Counted from the stretch's first letter, positions 52,380 through 61,231 are shown. The stretch is 64,000 bases of DNA from Phycisphaerales bacterium UBA3190 (GCA_002364005.1 DEXG01000005.1:25541-89540), one strand, 5' to 3'. The notes: generated by a model not told the origin, from the letters alone. Numbers and translations are program-made.

Positions 52380-53128
52380 AGCACCCTCCCTTGAGTGAGA
52401 TCCTTGACCACGAAATCGGGCCAGAGATCGAGAAACTGTCTTGTCCAATCAAACGCCTGCGGAAACCGCGGCGCTTTCCAAACGGTCATGCCGTCTGATA
52501 AACAGATGCGGCTGTGCTCGATGTCCACCAGCCCCGGGCTGGTTGCCAGCAGGAACTCCATCATGCGCGGGTGGATGATGTCGTAGGCGAACTTGCGGCT
52601 CTCGGACTGCACATAGTACTTGCGCGAGAACTCCGCGCTCTCGAAATCGATGTCGTTCTTCCCAAACGCCGACGCGATCTTGTCGAAGATACCCTCACGC
52701 CGGATCAGCATGTCGGGCATGGTGATGTAGGGCAGTTCCAGGATGAAGTAGCTGAAGTGGTGCTTGACGATGCGTGTACGCGTGCGGGTTCGCCCCTTGC
52801 TGTCGGTTGTGGTGTATCGCTCACGGGTCTTGTAGGTGAAATCGCCCGCATTGAGTTCGACCTCGGCATTGTCCAGCGTGATGGTGCCGAAGATCGTGTT
52901 GTATGCCGCCCGATCGAACCCACGCTGGAAGATCTCGAAATGGGTGTATTGCTCATCGTGGTCCGGGTCTTGGCCTGGATGGAAGGAGAGCCCCAGCGAC
53001 TGGGCAAAGGCCTGCATGTCCGCGATGCGCTGCTTTCGGCGCTTCTCGGCCTCTGCCGCGGCCTTGATGATCAGCATAATCAGCGCCGCGGCCCCGAGGA
53101 CCCCCAGTATGACGAAGATTGCAATCAT
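52376..53128 (-). CDS. Membrane-anchored hypothetical protein coupled to LemA
   Basis: The 250-residue protein has one N-terminal hydrophobic helix (IAIFVILGVLGAAALIMLI), then a charged stretch and a soluble domain of about 200 residues. It resembles the DUF3137-like proteins often found beside lemA (HFEIFQRGFDRAAYNTIFG, FSYFILELPYITMPDMLIRR). The start at 53128 was chosen over upstream codons because it places the helix at the N-terminus. Overlap of its stop with the LemA start suggests that the two proteins act together at the membrane; their biochemical role is not known. Confidence 0.72.
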   Translation of the reverse strand: MIAIFVILGVLGAAALIMLIIKAAAEAEKRRKQRIADMQAFAQSLGLSFHPGQDPDHDEQYTHFEIFQRGFDRAAYNTIFGTITLDNAEVELNAGDFTYKTRERYTTTDSKGRTRTRTRIVKHHFSYFILELPYITMPDMLIRREGIFDKIASAFGKNDIDFESAEFSRKYYVQSESRKFAYDIIHPRMMEFLLATSPGLVDIEHSRICLSDGMTVWKAPRFPQAFDWTRQFLDLWPDFVVKDLTQGRVL

Positions 53129-53250
53129 CCCTGCACCCACCCCTGTACTATGCTTGTTCGGGAATCGCACGCCCGCATTTCACCCGAATCGTCGATCTTG
53201 GGCCACATGCAATCGTACAATAGATGTCCCAGACCCGCCCAGGAGACCCC

Positions 53251-54516
53251 ATGCTCTGGCAACCCTCACTCCCAGATCAGTACCACCAATACAGCGATGA
53301 ACAGCTCAACGAGCTGATCGAAGCCCGGCGCGCCCAGTTGGGCGATGAGCTGGTCATCCTGGGCCACCACTACCAGATGGACGAGGTCGTGCGCCACGCC
53401 GACTTCATGGGCGATTCGCTCAAGCTCTCCCAGCTCGCATCCTCTGTCGTCGAGGATCGGGCGATCAAGGGCATCGCGGTCAAGCACATCATCTTCTGCG
53501 GCGTGCACTTCATGGCCGAGACCGCCGACATCCTCACGCCCGACTCAGTTGAGGTCATCCTGCCCGACCTCTCCGCTGGCTGCTCGATGGCCGACATGGC
53601 CGACTACGACCAGACCGTCGAGGCGTGGGAGATCATCCACGACTCGCTCAAGCGCCAGGGCTGGCAGGGTCGCATCATCCCCATCACCTATGTGAACTCG
53701 ACCGCCGCCATCAAGGCCTTCGTCGGCCAGCACGGCGGGGCCTGCTGCACCTCGTCCAACGCGGGGCAGGTCTTTGAGTGGGCGATGAACGGCGGCACGC
53801 AGCCCAAGCAGCCCGGCGAGGATATCAAGATCCTCTTCCTGCCCGACCAGCACCTCGGACGAAACACCGCGGCGGCCTACGGCATCGATGTCGAGGCCAA
53901 CACCTGTGTCTACGACCCGCGCCTGACCGCCCAGGGCGAACCCTTCGGCGGCGCGTCCGAAGAAGAGTTATACACAGCCGCAACTATATTGTGGGCAGGG
54001 CATTGCAGCGTCCACAAGTTATTCAGACCCGAGCACTGCGCCGAGATCAAGAGCGCAAACGCTGCGCTCCCTGCCGGCGAAGAGCCCACACAGATCCTCG
54101 TCCACCCCGAGTGCTGCAAGGAGGTCGTTGACCTTGCCGACTACTCGGGCTCGACCGAGTACATCATCAACACGCTGCGCGACGCGCCAGCGGGCAGCAA
54201 GTGGGCCATCGGCACCGAGGTGCACCTGGTCAATCGCATGGCCAACGAACTGAAGGCCAAGGGCGTGCATGTCCGCATGCTCTCCGACTGCCAGTGCCTA
54301 TGCACCACGATGTACCGCATCGATGAGCCGCACATGTTGTGGGTGCTCGACGGGCTCTGCGGCATCGGCACGACCAAGGATGCGCCCATCGACCAAGCGG
54401 GCGGCCCGGTCAAGGTACGCAATGTTGTGAGCGTGCACCCCGAAGCGACCGAGCTGGCGCTGCTGGCGCTCAACCGCATGCTCGAGCACACCGGCGGCGG
54501 GGCCGTCAAGGCTTAA
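53251..54516 (+). CDS. nadA: Quinolinate synthase
   Basis: The 421-residue [4Fe-4S] enzyme makes quinolinate from iminoaspartate and dihydroxyacetone phosphate in NAD synthesis. Motifs are LVILGHHYQMDEVVRHADFM near residue 30, IIFCGVHFMAETADILTPDS near 78, YVNSTAAIKAFVGQHGGACC near 146, LPDQHLGRNTAA near 195, and the C-terminal cluster region HPEC and DCQCLCTTMYRI. The ATG at 53251 has AGGAGA before it and was preferred over the ATG at 53224. No nadB or nadC is adjacent. A short tract near 53957-54065 uses more A/T-ending codons than the rest. Confidence 0.95.
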   Translation: MLWQPSLPDQYHQYSDEQLNELIEARRAQLGDELVILGHHYQMDEVVRHADFMGDSLKLSQLASSVVEDRAIKGIAVKHIIFCGVHFMAETADILTPDSVEVILPDLSAGCSMADMADYDQTVEAWEIIHDSLKRQGWQGRIIPITYVNSTAAIKAFVGQHGGACCTSSNAGQVFEWAMNGGTQPKQPGEDIKILFLPDQHLGRNTAAAYGIDVEANTCVYDPRLTAQGEPFGGASEEELYTAATILWAGHCSVHKLFRPEHCAEIKSANAALPAGEEPTQILVHPECCKEVVDLADYSGSTEYIINTLRDAPAGSKWAIGTEVHLVNRMANELKAKGVHVRMLSDCQCLCTTMYRIDEPHMLWVLDGLCGIGTTKDAPIDQAGGPVKVRNVVSVHPEATELALLALNRMLEHTGGGAVKA

Positions 54517-54596
54517 CACTTCGACCCCACAACTCCTGCTCCCGCAATTCGAGCCACCCGACGAGGTGTGCCGATACACGGTGCGTGGCTGAATCA

Positions 54597-55076
54597 GTGT
54601 GCACCAATCAGGCAGACCAACTCGTCGGCGAGCTGGGGCGATGGATGATCTTCGCCGCCGGTTTGGCGGTGCTGGTCGCGTCATTGCTGCTCCCCGCGCA
54701 GGCCGACCTTCGTGCCACGCTCGTGGAACGCGACCGGACGCTGCACATGGAGCGTGCTCAGGAACACCGCATCGATCGCTACCGCGGATTCCTCAATGAA
54801 CTACACAGCCCGGACGAGCACACGGTCCAGCTGCTCGCGATGGCCCAGCTTGGCAAGATCCCGGGCAACCGTCAGGCCCTCGTCGCGCCGGGGGAGCCGG
54901 GCGATACCCAGCTGATTGAGGCGATCGAACCGGTACCCGAGCCGTTCGTGGACACCCAGCGCCCGCTGACCCGCTTGGAGCGCATCACGACCCATCCGAA
55001 AGCTCGGCTGTGGATTATCGCCGGCGGGTTGCTGGCGGTCCTCTACGGGCTGATGCCCGCGACGAAGCCCAGCTGA
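54597..55076 (+). CDS. Hypothetical protein with two membrane helices
   Basis: The 159-residue protein has a hydrophobic helix near the N-terminus (MIFAAGLAVLVASLLL, about residues 17-32) and another at the C-terminus (LWIIAGGLLAVLYGLM). The stretch between is charged, with helix-forming and Pro-rich parts. The GTG at 54597 is a tentative start; an ATG at 54642 is the other option. Topology suggests a periplasmic loop. No family was recognised. It lies between nadA and miaA on the same strand, 19 bp before miaA, so it may be co-transcribed with miaA. Confidence 0.6.
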   Translation: MCTNQADQLVGELGRWMIFAAGLAVLVASLLLPAQADLRATLVERDRTLHMERAQEHRIDRYRGFLNELHSPDEHTVQLLAMAQLGKIPGNRQALVAPGEPGDTQLIEAIEPVPEPFVDTQRPLTRLERITTHPKARLWIIAGGLLAVLYGLMPATKPS

Positions 55077-55095
55077 GACGAACCTAGACTCGTTG

Positions 55096-56034
55096 GTGCC
55101 CACGCCCATTCGCTATCCCGTCATCGTCGGCCCCACCGCGGGGGGCAAGACCGCGCTGGGGGTTGAGCTGGCCAAACGCCTGCGATCGCCCGACGACGAG
55201 CCCGGACAAGTGGTCACCGCCGACGCGTATCAGATCTACACCGATCTGAACATCGGCACGGCCAAACCCACGCTGGACGAGCGTGAGGGCATCGAGCATC
55301 ACCTGATTGACATCGCGGGTCTCAAGGATCGCTTCACGGTGCACGACTGGCTGCACCGGGCGGACCCGCTCGTCGCACAGCTGAGAACCGACGGCATCAC
55401 CCCCGTCGTGGTGGGCGGCACCAACCTCTACATCAAAGCCTTCCTCGACGGGCTCTTCCAGGCACCCGAGCCCAGCGACGAGATCAAGGCCCAGGTTGAA
55501 CAGATGCCCCAGCCCGAGCGGCGCGCCATGCTCGCCAAGGTCGACGCTGAGGCCAACGCACGCATCGACGGGGCCGACCATAGACGCACGCGTCGGGCGT
55601 TGGAGGTCTACCTCCAGACGGGGACCCCCATCACCGAGTTGCAGAAGCAGTGGGATGCCGACAAACCCACCCGCCCCGAGGCGGTGCTTGTGGGGCTCGA
55701 CTGGCCCATCGAGACAATCAACACGCGCATCAATCAGCGCGTCAAGAACATGATCGAGCAGGGCTTGGTTGAGGAGGCCCGCGCTGTCTTCGATGCCGAT
55801 GGGTTTGGGCCGCAGTCACGCGAAGCCATCGGCTACAAGCAACTCATCGCCCACTTCGAGGGTCGATGCTCTCTCGACGAAGCGATCGAACGCATCAAGA
55901 TCGATACCCGCCGCTTCGCCAAGAACCAACGCACCTGGCTCAAACGCCTCCGCATACGCCCCGGCTCATTATGGATCGAAGCCGAGGGACGCGACGCAAC
56001 AGACATCGCCAACCAAGTCGCAGACCACCTCTGA
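55096..56034 (+). CDS. miaA: tRNA dimethylallyltransferase
   Basis: The 312-residue enzyme adds the isopentenyl group to A37 of tRNAs reading UNN codons. The P-loop VGPTAGGKTALGVELAKRL is at residues 10-28. DAYQIYTDLNIGTAKPTLDE near 48 and VVVGGTNLYIKAFLDGLF near 104 are typical, as are the C-terminal GLVEEARAVFDADGFG and SREAIGYKQL and the final KNQRTWLKRL. The start is a GTG at 55096, or a TTG three bases earlier; no ATG is available before the P-loop. Confidence 0.95.
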   Translation: MPTPIRYPVIVGPTAGGKTALGVELAKRLRSPDDEPGQVVTADAYQIYTDLNIGTAKPTLDEREGIEHHLIDIAGLKDRFTVHDWLHRADPLVAQLRTDGITPVVVGGTNLYIKAFLDGLFQAPEPSDEIKAQVEQMPQPERRAMLAKVDAEANARIDGADHRRTRRALEVYLQTGTPITELQKQWDADKPTRPEAVLVGLDWPIETINTRINQRVKNMIEQGLVEEARAVFDADGFGPQSREAIGYKQLIAHFEGRCSLDEAIERIKIDTRRFAKNQRTWLKRLRIRPGSLWIEAEGRDATDIANQVADHL

Positions 56035-56074
56035 CCTGCCCATCGCCTACCGAAGGTCCGCCTCCGGCGGATTG

Positions 56075-56130
56075 CCTGATGCCTGATGGCTAGTGGCTCG
56101 TGGCTAGTGGCTCGTGGCTAGTGGCTCGTG
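56075..56130. repeat. 7-bp tandem repeat array (8 units)
   Basis: Units are cctgatg (x2), then gctagtg and gctcgtg alternating three times. The array lies between the convergent ends of miaA and the FmdB-like gene. The alternation makes a 14-bp higher-order period. Confidence 0.85.
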
Positions 56131-56136
56131 GCTTCA

Positions 56137-56433
56137 TCAATCATCCAACGAGATCGACTTCGGCCCCTCTTTGCCCGCGACGCGTTCCATGTAGCCATCG
56201 CCCCGCTTCTCGTACTTGGTGAACCCAAGCCGATCGAGGTTCTCGTTGCTCAGCTGGCTCTTGCCCTTCATGTCCGACCACTTGCCGGCGATATTGGGGA
56301 CCGTCGGCACGCGATGGACCTTGCGCCCTTCGTGCTCGGTCAGGGCGTCTTCGGACATCTTCTGTACGAGTTCAAAGTGCTCGCCTGTGCCTTCGCCCTT
56401 GTCGTCGAGGTATTCGTAGATGTAGATCGGCAT
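56137..56433 (-). CDS. FmdB-like protein without cysteines
   Basis: The 98-residue protein begins MPIYIYEYLDD and continues HFELVQKMSEDALTEHEGRK then VHRVPTVPNI, which lines up with FmdB-family zinc ribbons (MPxYxYxCxxC, FExxQ, ...CPxCxxxVRR). All the usual Cys residues are replaced (EYLDDKG, TEHEGRK), so the metal site is gone. The second half is longer than in FmdB and basic. Family assignment rests on the N-terminal pattern. It is the last gene of a minus-strand run starting at 59966. Confidence 0.65.
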   Translation of the reverse strand: MPIYIYEYLDDKGEGTGEHFELVQKMSEDALTEHEGRKVHRVPTVPNIAGKWSDMKGKSQLSNENLDRLGFTKYEKRGDGYMERVAGKEGPKSISLDD

Positions 56434-56531
56434 GGTGTTCTCCAGCGGTGATGCTCTGAACTATACGGCTCTTCGGACAGATTGGGTCGCTTGTATAGCG
56501 TGATTGGCAATGAGCAACGGGCAAAGGCTGT

Positions 56532-56559
56532 TCCTCCCCGCGAGGGCCCGGGAGGGACA
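56532..56559. repeat. Degenerate CCTCCCCGCG palindrome
   Basis: The stretch tcctccccgcg..ccgggagggaca resembles the inner parts of the 27-bp ends of the element at 6143-6293. It lies 8 bp after the stop of the gene at 56568 on the minus strand and could act as its terminator. Confidence 0.35.
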
Positions 56560-56567
56560 TTGCGGGT

Positions 56568-56900
56568 TCAGCCGAAGATTTGGCCCGATTCGGTGTCCTG
56601 CATCTTCCAGCCCAGTGCTTTGCACATCCTCGAGAGCACCGGGTACCCGAAATCCATGTTGTTGACGACGACCATCGCCTGCATGATCTCGTCGTGGCCC
56701 ATCGCGTATTCGACCGTAAAACCGGGGCCGTGGAGCACCATGGTGCCCAAACGCTTGATCTCGGCCCCGTCGGCGGCGGTATTGAACCGGGCCAGGGCAT
56801 CGCAGACCTCCCGCTCGCTGCCCAGCGGGGAGTTCCCCGCCATGGGATCTTCGGGGTTCTTCGGGTTGATCAGCACGAGGGTGCGTTTCTTCTTGGCCAT
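56568..56900 (-). CDS. Conserved-looking small hypothetical protein
   Basis: The 110-residue protein starts MAKKKRTLVLINPKNPEDPM and contains LGSEREVCDALARFNTAADG and FTVEYAMGHDEIMQAMVVVN then NMDFGYPVLSRM. It has the look of a small alpha-beta domain, soluble, without signal or membrane helix. No family was recognised. Upstream in-frame codons overlap the response-regulator gene and were left out. The gene lies 28 bp after that response regulator on the same strand, so the two may work together. Confidence 0.65.
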   Translation of the reverse strand: MAKKKRTLVLINPKNPEDPMAGNSPLGSEREVCDALARFNTAADGAEIKRLGTMVLHGPGFTVEYAMGHDEIMQAMVVVNNMDFGYPVLSRMCKALGWKMQDTESGQIFG

Positions 56901-56928
56901 CGCAGCAAGGATAGCCGACCAAGCGGGC

Positions 56929-57387
56929 TCAGTCGTCGAGCAGGCCGTCGGCCTCGTCACGGGCATCGAGCAAGTCGGCGGCTTTATTGAGCAGCAACCC
57001 CAGCGGGACGGGCTTCTGCATGTAGGCATCGACCCCCAGCGACTCGCCGTAGGCCTGGTGGCGTTTGCCCTCGTTGGCCGTCACCATGATGACGATGGGC
57101 GAATCTTCCTTGCCCTTGATCTTTTCCAGGGCCAAGAAGCCGGACCGCTTGGGCAGCATCATGTCGAGGATGACGATATCTGGCGGGTCCTGATCGCAGA
57201 TGCGGACCGCCTCGTCGCCGTCCATCGCGGTGAGCGTCAGCGCCCCCTCGCTCTGGAAGGCGGCTTCGATGGAGTCGAGGATGTCCTTCTCGTCATCGAC
57301 GATGAGCACGCGAACATCATCGAGCATGCCGCCGGTGTCTTCGCCCATCGTGTCATCGCCGTACCCAGCTGATTGGTCGGTGCTCAT
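56929..57387 (-). CDS. Single-domain response regulator (CheY-like)
   Basis: The 152-residue protein has a receiver domain from residue 25: VRVLIVDDEKDILDSIEAAF (acidic pair), IVILDMMLPKRSGFLAL with phospho-accepting Asp near residue 75, VIMVTANEG with the conserved Thr, and DAYMQKPVPLGLLL with the conserved Lys. No output domain follows, so it would act through protein contacts. No histidine kinase is in the window. An acidic 24-residue N-terminal tail is unusual; a shorter start at residue 21 (MLDDVRVL) is possible. Confidence 0.88.
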   Translation of the reverse strand: MSTDQSAGYGDDTMGEDTGGMLDDVRVLIVDDEKDILDSIEAAFQSEGALTLTAMDGDEAVRICDQDPPDIVILDMMLPKRSGFLALEKIKGKEDSPIVIMVTANEGKRHQAYGESLGVDAYMQKPVPLGLLLNKAADLLDARDEADGLLDD

Positions 57388-57438
57388 CGTCTGCTCCCCT
57401 TTGCGTTGTGTTTCACCCTGAATGTCCCGTCATCGATC

Positions 57439-58563
57439 TTAGCGAAACTCGCTCACACCCTTCTCCTGCATCATCGCCCGGTCGAGGTCCGATCGGTGCA
57501 TGATGTGCTCGAGCTCGTCCTGGGTCATCCAGGGGAGGGCCTCGAGCTTGGCGCGCAGGGCGTTTGGGAACGGCTTGTTGAGCCGTTCATGACGGGGTCT
57601 GCTCTTCCAGATTCGGTGCATCCAGAGGTACTGTTCCGGTGCTTTGCGAACCGATTGCTCGATGGCGCGTCGATAGCGGGCGGTGATGTAGAAAAGCGGG
57701 TCGGGCTGGCCCTCCCAGTCCTCTGGATCGATGCGGTCCTCGATCTCGATCTTGTACTTCATGCACACCGACTTGCCCGTTTCGGGTTTCTGGCGTTGGG
57801 CGCACCCCACAATAATGCGGGCCCGGTGCTGGATCGCCATGAGCCCGATCGACTTGTAGCTGGATGCCAACCGCCCGAAGAAGGGCACCTGGAGCCCGCG
57901 TTGCCCGGCGTTCTGATCGGCAACGAATGCGACCGACTCGCCCTTGGAGAGCAGTTCGGGAAGTTGGTGCATGGCCCCGAACTTATCAACAAGCTCCAGC
58001 CCTCTCCGCGATCGCGTCTGGCGGAGCCATCGGTCGGCAGGACGCAGGTCGAGCGGGCGATAGATCGCGTGCATGCGGAAGCCCAGCAGCGCCATGGTGT
58101 AGCCCAGCACTTCCCAGTTGCCGCAGTGTGCCGTCAGCAGCAGGGATGGTCGCTCATCGAGCAGCGGGCGGATGACCTGCTGGAGCGCCCCGAGCTCGAT
58201 GTAATCGCTCCACGCGTCCTCGGTGAGGTAGCGGGGCAGCACCGCCAGTTCGACGGCCAGCATGGCCAGGTGCTCATAACTGCGTACGACAAGCTCTTCC
58301 CGCTGTGCCCGGCTGTACTCGGGCATAGCGATCTCGAGTCGTTCGATCGCCCGCTCGATGCGTTCGCGATTGAGCCCGAGCCCGCCGTAGGTCCGCCCGA
58401 TCACACTTCCCAGGCGCAGCATGCTCGAAAGCGGGAGCGCGTGCACCCCCACCAGCGCCGTGCGCAGGGCGGTGTACATCGCCGGCTGCGTGACATAGGT
58501 CTGCAACGGACTCAGCGGGTCGCGTCGATCATACCGCGATGGAATAGGCGTGCTCGTGGGCAT
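57439..58563 (-). CDS. LpxL/HtrB-family lysophospholipid acyltransferase
   Basis: The 374-residue protein has the acyltransferase motif TAHCGNWEVLGY near residue 138 (His-x4-Glu). HAIYRPLDLRPADRWL and FVADQNAGQRGLQVPFFGRL near 233 are also typical of lipid A late acyltransferases and related enzymes. It would add an acyl chain to a lipid A precursor or another lipid at the inner membrane. No other lipid A gene is in the window. It follows the coiled-coil/BRCT-like gene by 26 bp on the same strand. Confidence 0.85.
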   Translation of the reverse strand: MPTSTPIPSRYDRRDPLSPLQTYVTQPAMYTALRTALVGVHALPLSSMLRLGSVIGRTYGGLGLNRERIERAIERLEIAMPEYSRAQREELVVRSYEHLAMLAVELAVLPRYLTEDAWSDYIELGALQQVIRPLLDERPSLLLTAHCGNWEVLGYTMALLGFRMHAIYRPLDLRPADRWLRQTRSRRGLELVDKFGAMHQLPELLSKGESVAFVADQNAGQRGLQVPFFGRLASSYKSIGLMAIQHRARIIVGCAQRQKPETGKSVCMKYKIEIEDRIDPEDWEGQPDPLFYITARYRRAIEQSVRKAPEQYLWMHRIWKSRPRHERLNKPFPNALRAKLEALPWMTQDELEHIMHRSDLDRAMMQEKGVSEFR

Positions 58564-58589
58564 ACATGCTCATAACGCCGTGTGCTGCA

Positions 58590-59966
58590 TCAGTTGGGGA
58601 AGTCGCCGATGAGCGTGCGCAGGCGGTTGGCGTTGAGCACGGGCATCGAGGTCGACTCGGCCTTGAGCAGCAGATCGTCGTAACGCTGGATCTCCTGCTG
58701 CAGACGCACATACTCCTGGATCGCGGCAACGGGTGCGTCGCGACCGGGTGCGGGCGGGAGCACGGGCTTCTGGCCCAGCACGACGAAGTCGGTGTCGCCC
58801 TGGATCTGCGAGACCAGCACGCCGCCCCAGCGTTCGATGAGTGCCTCGAGCGTATCACGCTCGAAACGCGAGGCGATGCCGTCGCCGTCCACATCGAAGA
58901 GCCCGTCAACGACGAACTTGTAGGTCTTGGTCGGGTCGTAGACCGCGTTGGCGATGACATCGCCACGCACGATCGGGTTGCCTTCGGAGCTGGAGATGAT
59001 GCGTGCACGCGAGAAGGTTGGCTCGACCTTGATGATCTCGACAACGGCCTTGCCCACGGGGTACTCGCCGGTCTCGTTGTCAATGCGGATGTCGGTCGCG
59101 TCGTCATAGATGGCAAAGGTCATGCCCAGGATGGCCTTCTTATCGCGACCGATGGAGATGATCGCCTCGTTGTCGAGCGGGTTGACCTGATTGACGCGGC
59201 CGTCGACCAGTGCCTCTTCGTTGAGGGGCATCGGGCGATCGACGCCACCCTCGCCCTGAAGGCGGGCAACCTGGCCCTGGAGGAGGATGTTTTCCTGGAG
59301 CAGCTCATCGAACGAGTCCTGCAGTGTGTTTTCACGATCAGCGAAATCAGCACGAAGACGCTCGATCTCGCTGTTGAGTCGCTGCTCGATTTGGGTGTAC
59401 CCGGTGCTCAGCTGCATGTTGCCGTCCATGATGGCGACGACCTCGTCCTGCATGCTGCCGGCCGAGGCGGTGAACTGGGCCTCGATGTCGGCGACGCGCT
59501 GGGCCTCGGCTTCCATGTTCTTCTGGGCGAGGACGCGTTCTGCGTCGGCGGTGGCCAGCTGCTCCTGCAGGGACTCGATCTCACCCTGAAGCTTCTGGAC
59601 GAGCCCGACCAGCGAGCCCTCTTCGGTGCCCTCGATCATGCCGAGGTCGGTGCGAAGCTCGCTCATGCTGGTGCTGGCATCGCCGACGACGGTCTTCATC
59701 AGTTCCGACTGGTTCGAGGCGAGGTAGCCCACCACGGTCTTGCGTTCGCGGGTCGCCTCGTCGCGGATGGCGCGGATAGCCGCGTGCTCGCGTTCCTGAG
59801 GCGAGACGAAGACCTTGACATCCTCTTCCATGGACTGCTTCTCGGTCTTGGCGCTCTGCGCGTTGCCGTAGAAAATCATCGTCGTCACGAAGAACGCGAG
59901 ACTCATCGCGCCCAGGATCGTGATGGTGACGGCGACGCCGACGCTTGCTCCGGTGCGGGCTGCCAT
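58590..59966 (-). CDS. Membrane-anchored coiled-coil protein with BRCT-like C-terminus
   Basis: The 458-residue protein has one N-terminal membrane helix (VAVTITILGAMSLAFFVTTM, residues 11-30). Long coiled-coil stretches follow (about residues 40-235), then a beta-rich domain (NQVNPLDNEAIISIGRDKKA, then ILGMTFAIYDD). Near residues 350-400, KTYKFVVDGLFDVD and LEALIERWGGVLVSQIQGDT then DFVVLGQKP resemble a BRCT domain, with the Gly-Gly turn and the T/D-x-V-x-G strand. A further coiled coil ends the protein. BRCT domains are normally cytoplasmic, and topology here is uncertain. It heads a minus-strand gene run. Confidence 0.75.
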   Translation of the reverse strand: MAARTGASVGVAVTITILGAMSLAFFVTTMIFYGNAQSAKTEKQSMEEDVKVFVSPQEREHAAIRAIRDEATRERKTVVGYLASNQSELMKTVVGDASTSMSELRTDLGMIEGTEEGSLVGLVQKLQGEIESLQEQLATADAERVLAQKNMEAEAQRVADIEAQFTASAGSMQDEVVAIMDGNMQLSTGYTQIEQRLNSEIERLRADFADRENTLQDSFDELLQENILLQGQVARLQGEGGVDRPMPLNEEALVDGRVNQVNPLDNEAIISIGRDKKAILGMTFAIYDDATDIRIDNETGEYPVGKAVVEIIKVEPTFSRARIISSSEGNPIVRGDVIANAVYDPTKTYKFVVDGLFDVDGDGIASRFERDTLEALIERWGGVLVSQIQGDTDFVVLGQKPVLPPAPGRDAPVAAIQEYVRLQQEIQRYDDLLLKAESTSMPVLNANRLRTLIGDFPN

Positions 59967-60343
59967 AGGTAGACACTCCAGTCTGAATCGTTCGTGATAT
60001 CGTGCGGCTCGTGCCGCTCACACCAAGGTTCGCCCGACCGGGGCGACTCGGAAACCATACTTCAAATCACCCTGCCGCGTGAGCGAGAACCCAGCACGCA
60101 CGGCAAGCCCTTCGAGGCCCGGGGGCCAATCCCATTCGCATCGATCGCAAAGTCGGTTCGCATCGATACCCAAACCCGGTATAGAGAATCACACCGGGGC
60201 AAGAGTATAGCGAATCCCGCCCCACCTGTGGACATCCACACCCGAACCCCCCAAGAATCCATATCGAATAGCCACCGCCGACGGCTTATGTGTTGTGTCG
60301 GCACCCGCCCATTCGGGCATATCCCCACCCTCGAAAGCTTGCC
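59967..60343. promoter_or_regulatory. Divergent promoter region with direct repeats
   Basis: This 377-bp gap separates the coiled-coil gene and a dockerin-protein gene. It holds two copies of TTCGCATCGAT (60135-60145 and 60157-60167, 22 bp apart) and two similar boxes TATAGAGAATC and TATAGCGAATC (60180-60190, 60206-60216). No gene is seen. Spacing near two helical turns would suit a dimeric regulator. Confidence 0.4.
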
Positions 60344-61117
60344 ATGTCCAAACAACTCCCGATCGTTGCCGCCCTTTGCACCCTCCTCTCAGCGCACGCC
60401 AGCGCCCAGAGTATCGATTATGTCCTCGACACCGGCGTTGGCAGCTTCAACATCGGCCCCTCCACCTTCGACGCCAATGTCACATGGCTCAACGCATTCG
60501 ACACCGTCGCCGGCGGCGAACTGATCACGCAGGTCTCCGTTTCCTTTGGCGACATCGAAGATAACGACGGCAACATCGGCTCCGACGCCCTGGCCATCGC
60601 CATCCTCAACGACCCCAACAACGATTACGACCCCTCCGACGCCGTCCCCCTGAGCATCACCAACGCCACATGGGTCGACACCGGGTTCGGCGAGTTCGCC
60701 ACTTACGACATCGATCCAACGGTCGTGGACGGCGTGTTCTTTGTGGCCGTCGCCATGGATGTCCTCGAGGACGCCAACCCCGCCTCAGCCGACCCCAACG
60801 CCCCCACCGGCGGCACGCAGAGCTGGTACTTCTACAACCCCAAGCAGAACTTCGACAACCTCGGGGATTCACCCTATATCCTGCACATGTCCGAAGGCCC
60901 GTTCCCCTCGGCATGGATGCTCCGCGCCCATGGCGAGCCCGCCGATACCTGCGTGGCGGACCTGAATAACGACGGCACACTCGACTTCTTCGATGTTTCG
61001 GCCTTCCTCAGCGCCTTCAGCGCCAACGACGACCTGGCCGATCTCAACGGCGACAACATGTTCGACTTTTTCGATGTCTCGATGTTCCTGAGTGAATTCT
61101 CGGCCGGCTGCCCCTAA
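60344..61117 (+). CDS. Secreted protein with GC-type dockerin
   Basis: The 257-residue protein has a signal peptide (LPIVAALCTLLSAHASAQ). A beta-rich domain of about 170 residues follows (VLDTGVGSFNIGPSTFDANV, SFGDIEDNDGNIGSDALAIA). The C-terminal pair of dockerin units, ADLNNDGTLDFFDVSAFLSA and ADLNGDNMFDFFDVSMFLSE, ends AGCP. The middle domain was not recognised. The start at 60344 (MSKQLPIV) places the signal at the N-terminus; the open frame upstream has no signal character. It is the third protein in the window with this ending. Confidence 0.85.
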   Translation: MSKQLPIVAALCTLLSAHASAQSIDYVLDTGVGSFNIGPSTFDANVTWLNAFDTVAGGELITQVSVSFGDIEDNDGNIGSDALAIAILNDPNNDYDPSDAVPLSITNATWVDTGFGEFATYDIDPTVVDGVFFVAVAMDVLEDANPASADPNAPTGGTQSWYFYNPKQNFDNLGDSPYILHMSEGPFPSAWMLRAHGEPADTCVADLNNDGTLDFFDVSAFLSAFSANDDLADLNGDNMFDFFDVSMFLSEFSAGCP

Positions 61118-61231
61118 TCTGTATCTCCATCTGGGCACGATGATTCGTCAAAAGCACGAACTCAACTCATTGAGTTCCGCGCAACTACCTCGCACTCACT
61201 CCACCTTCGCGACCCTTCAGGACACCGTAAC

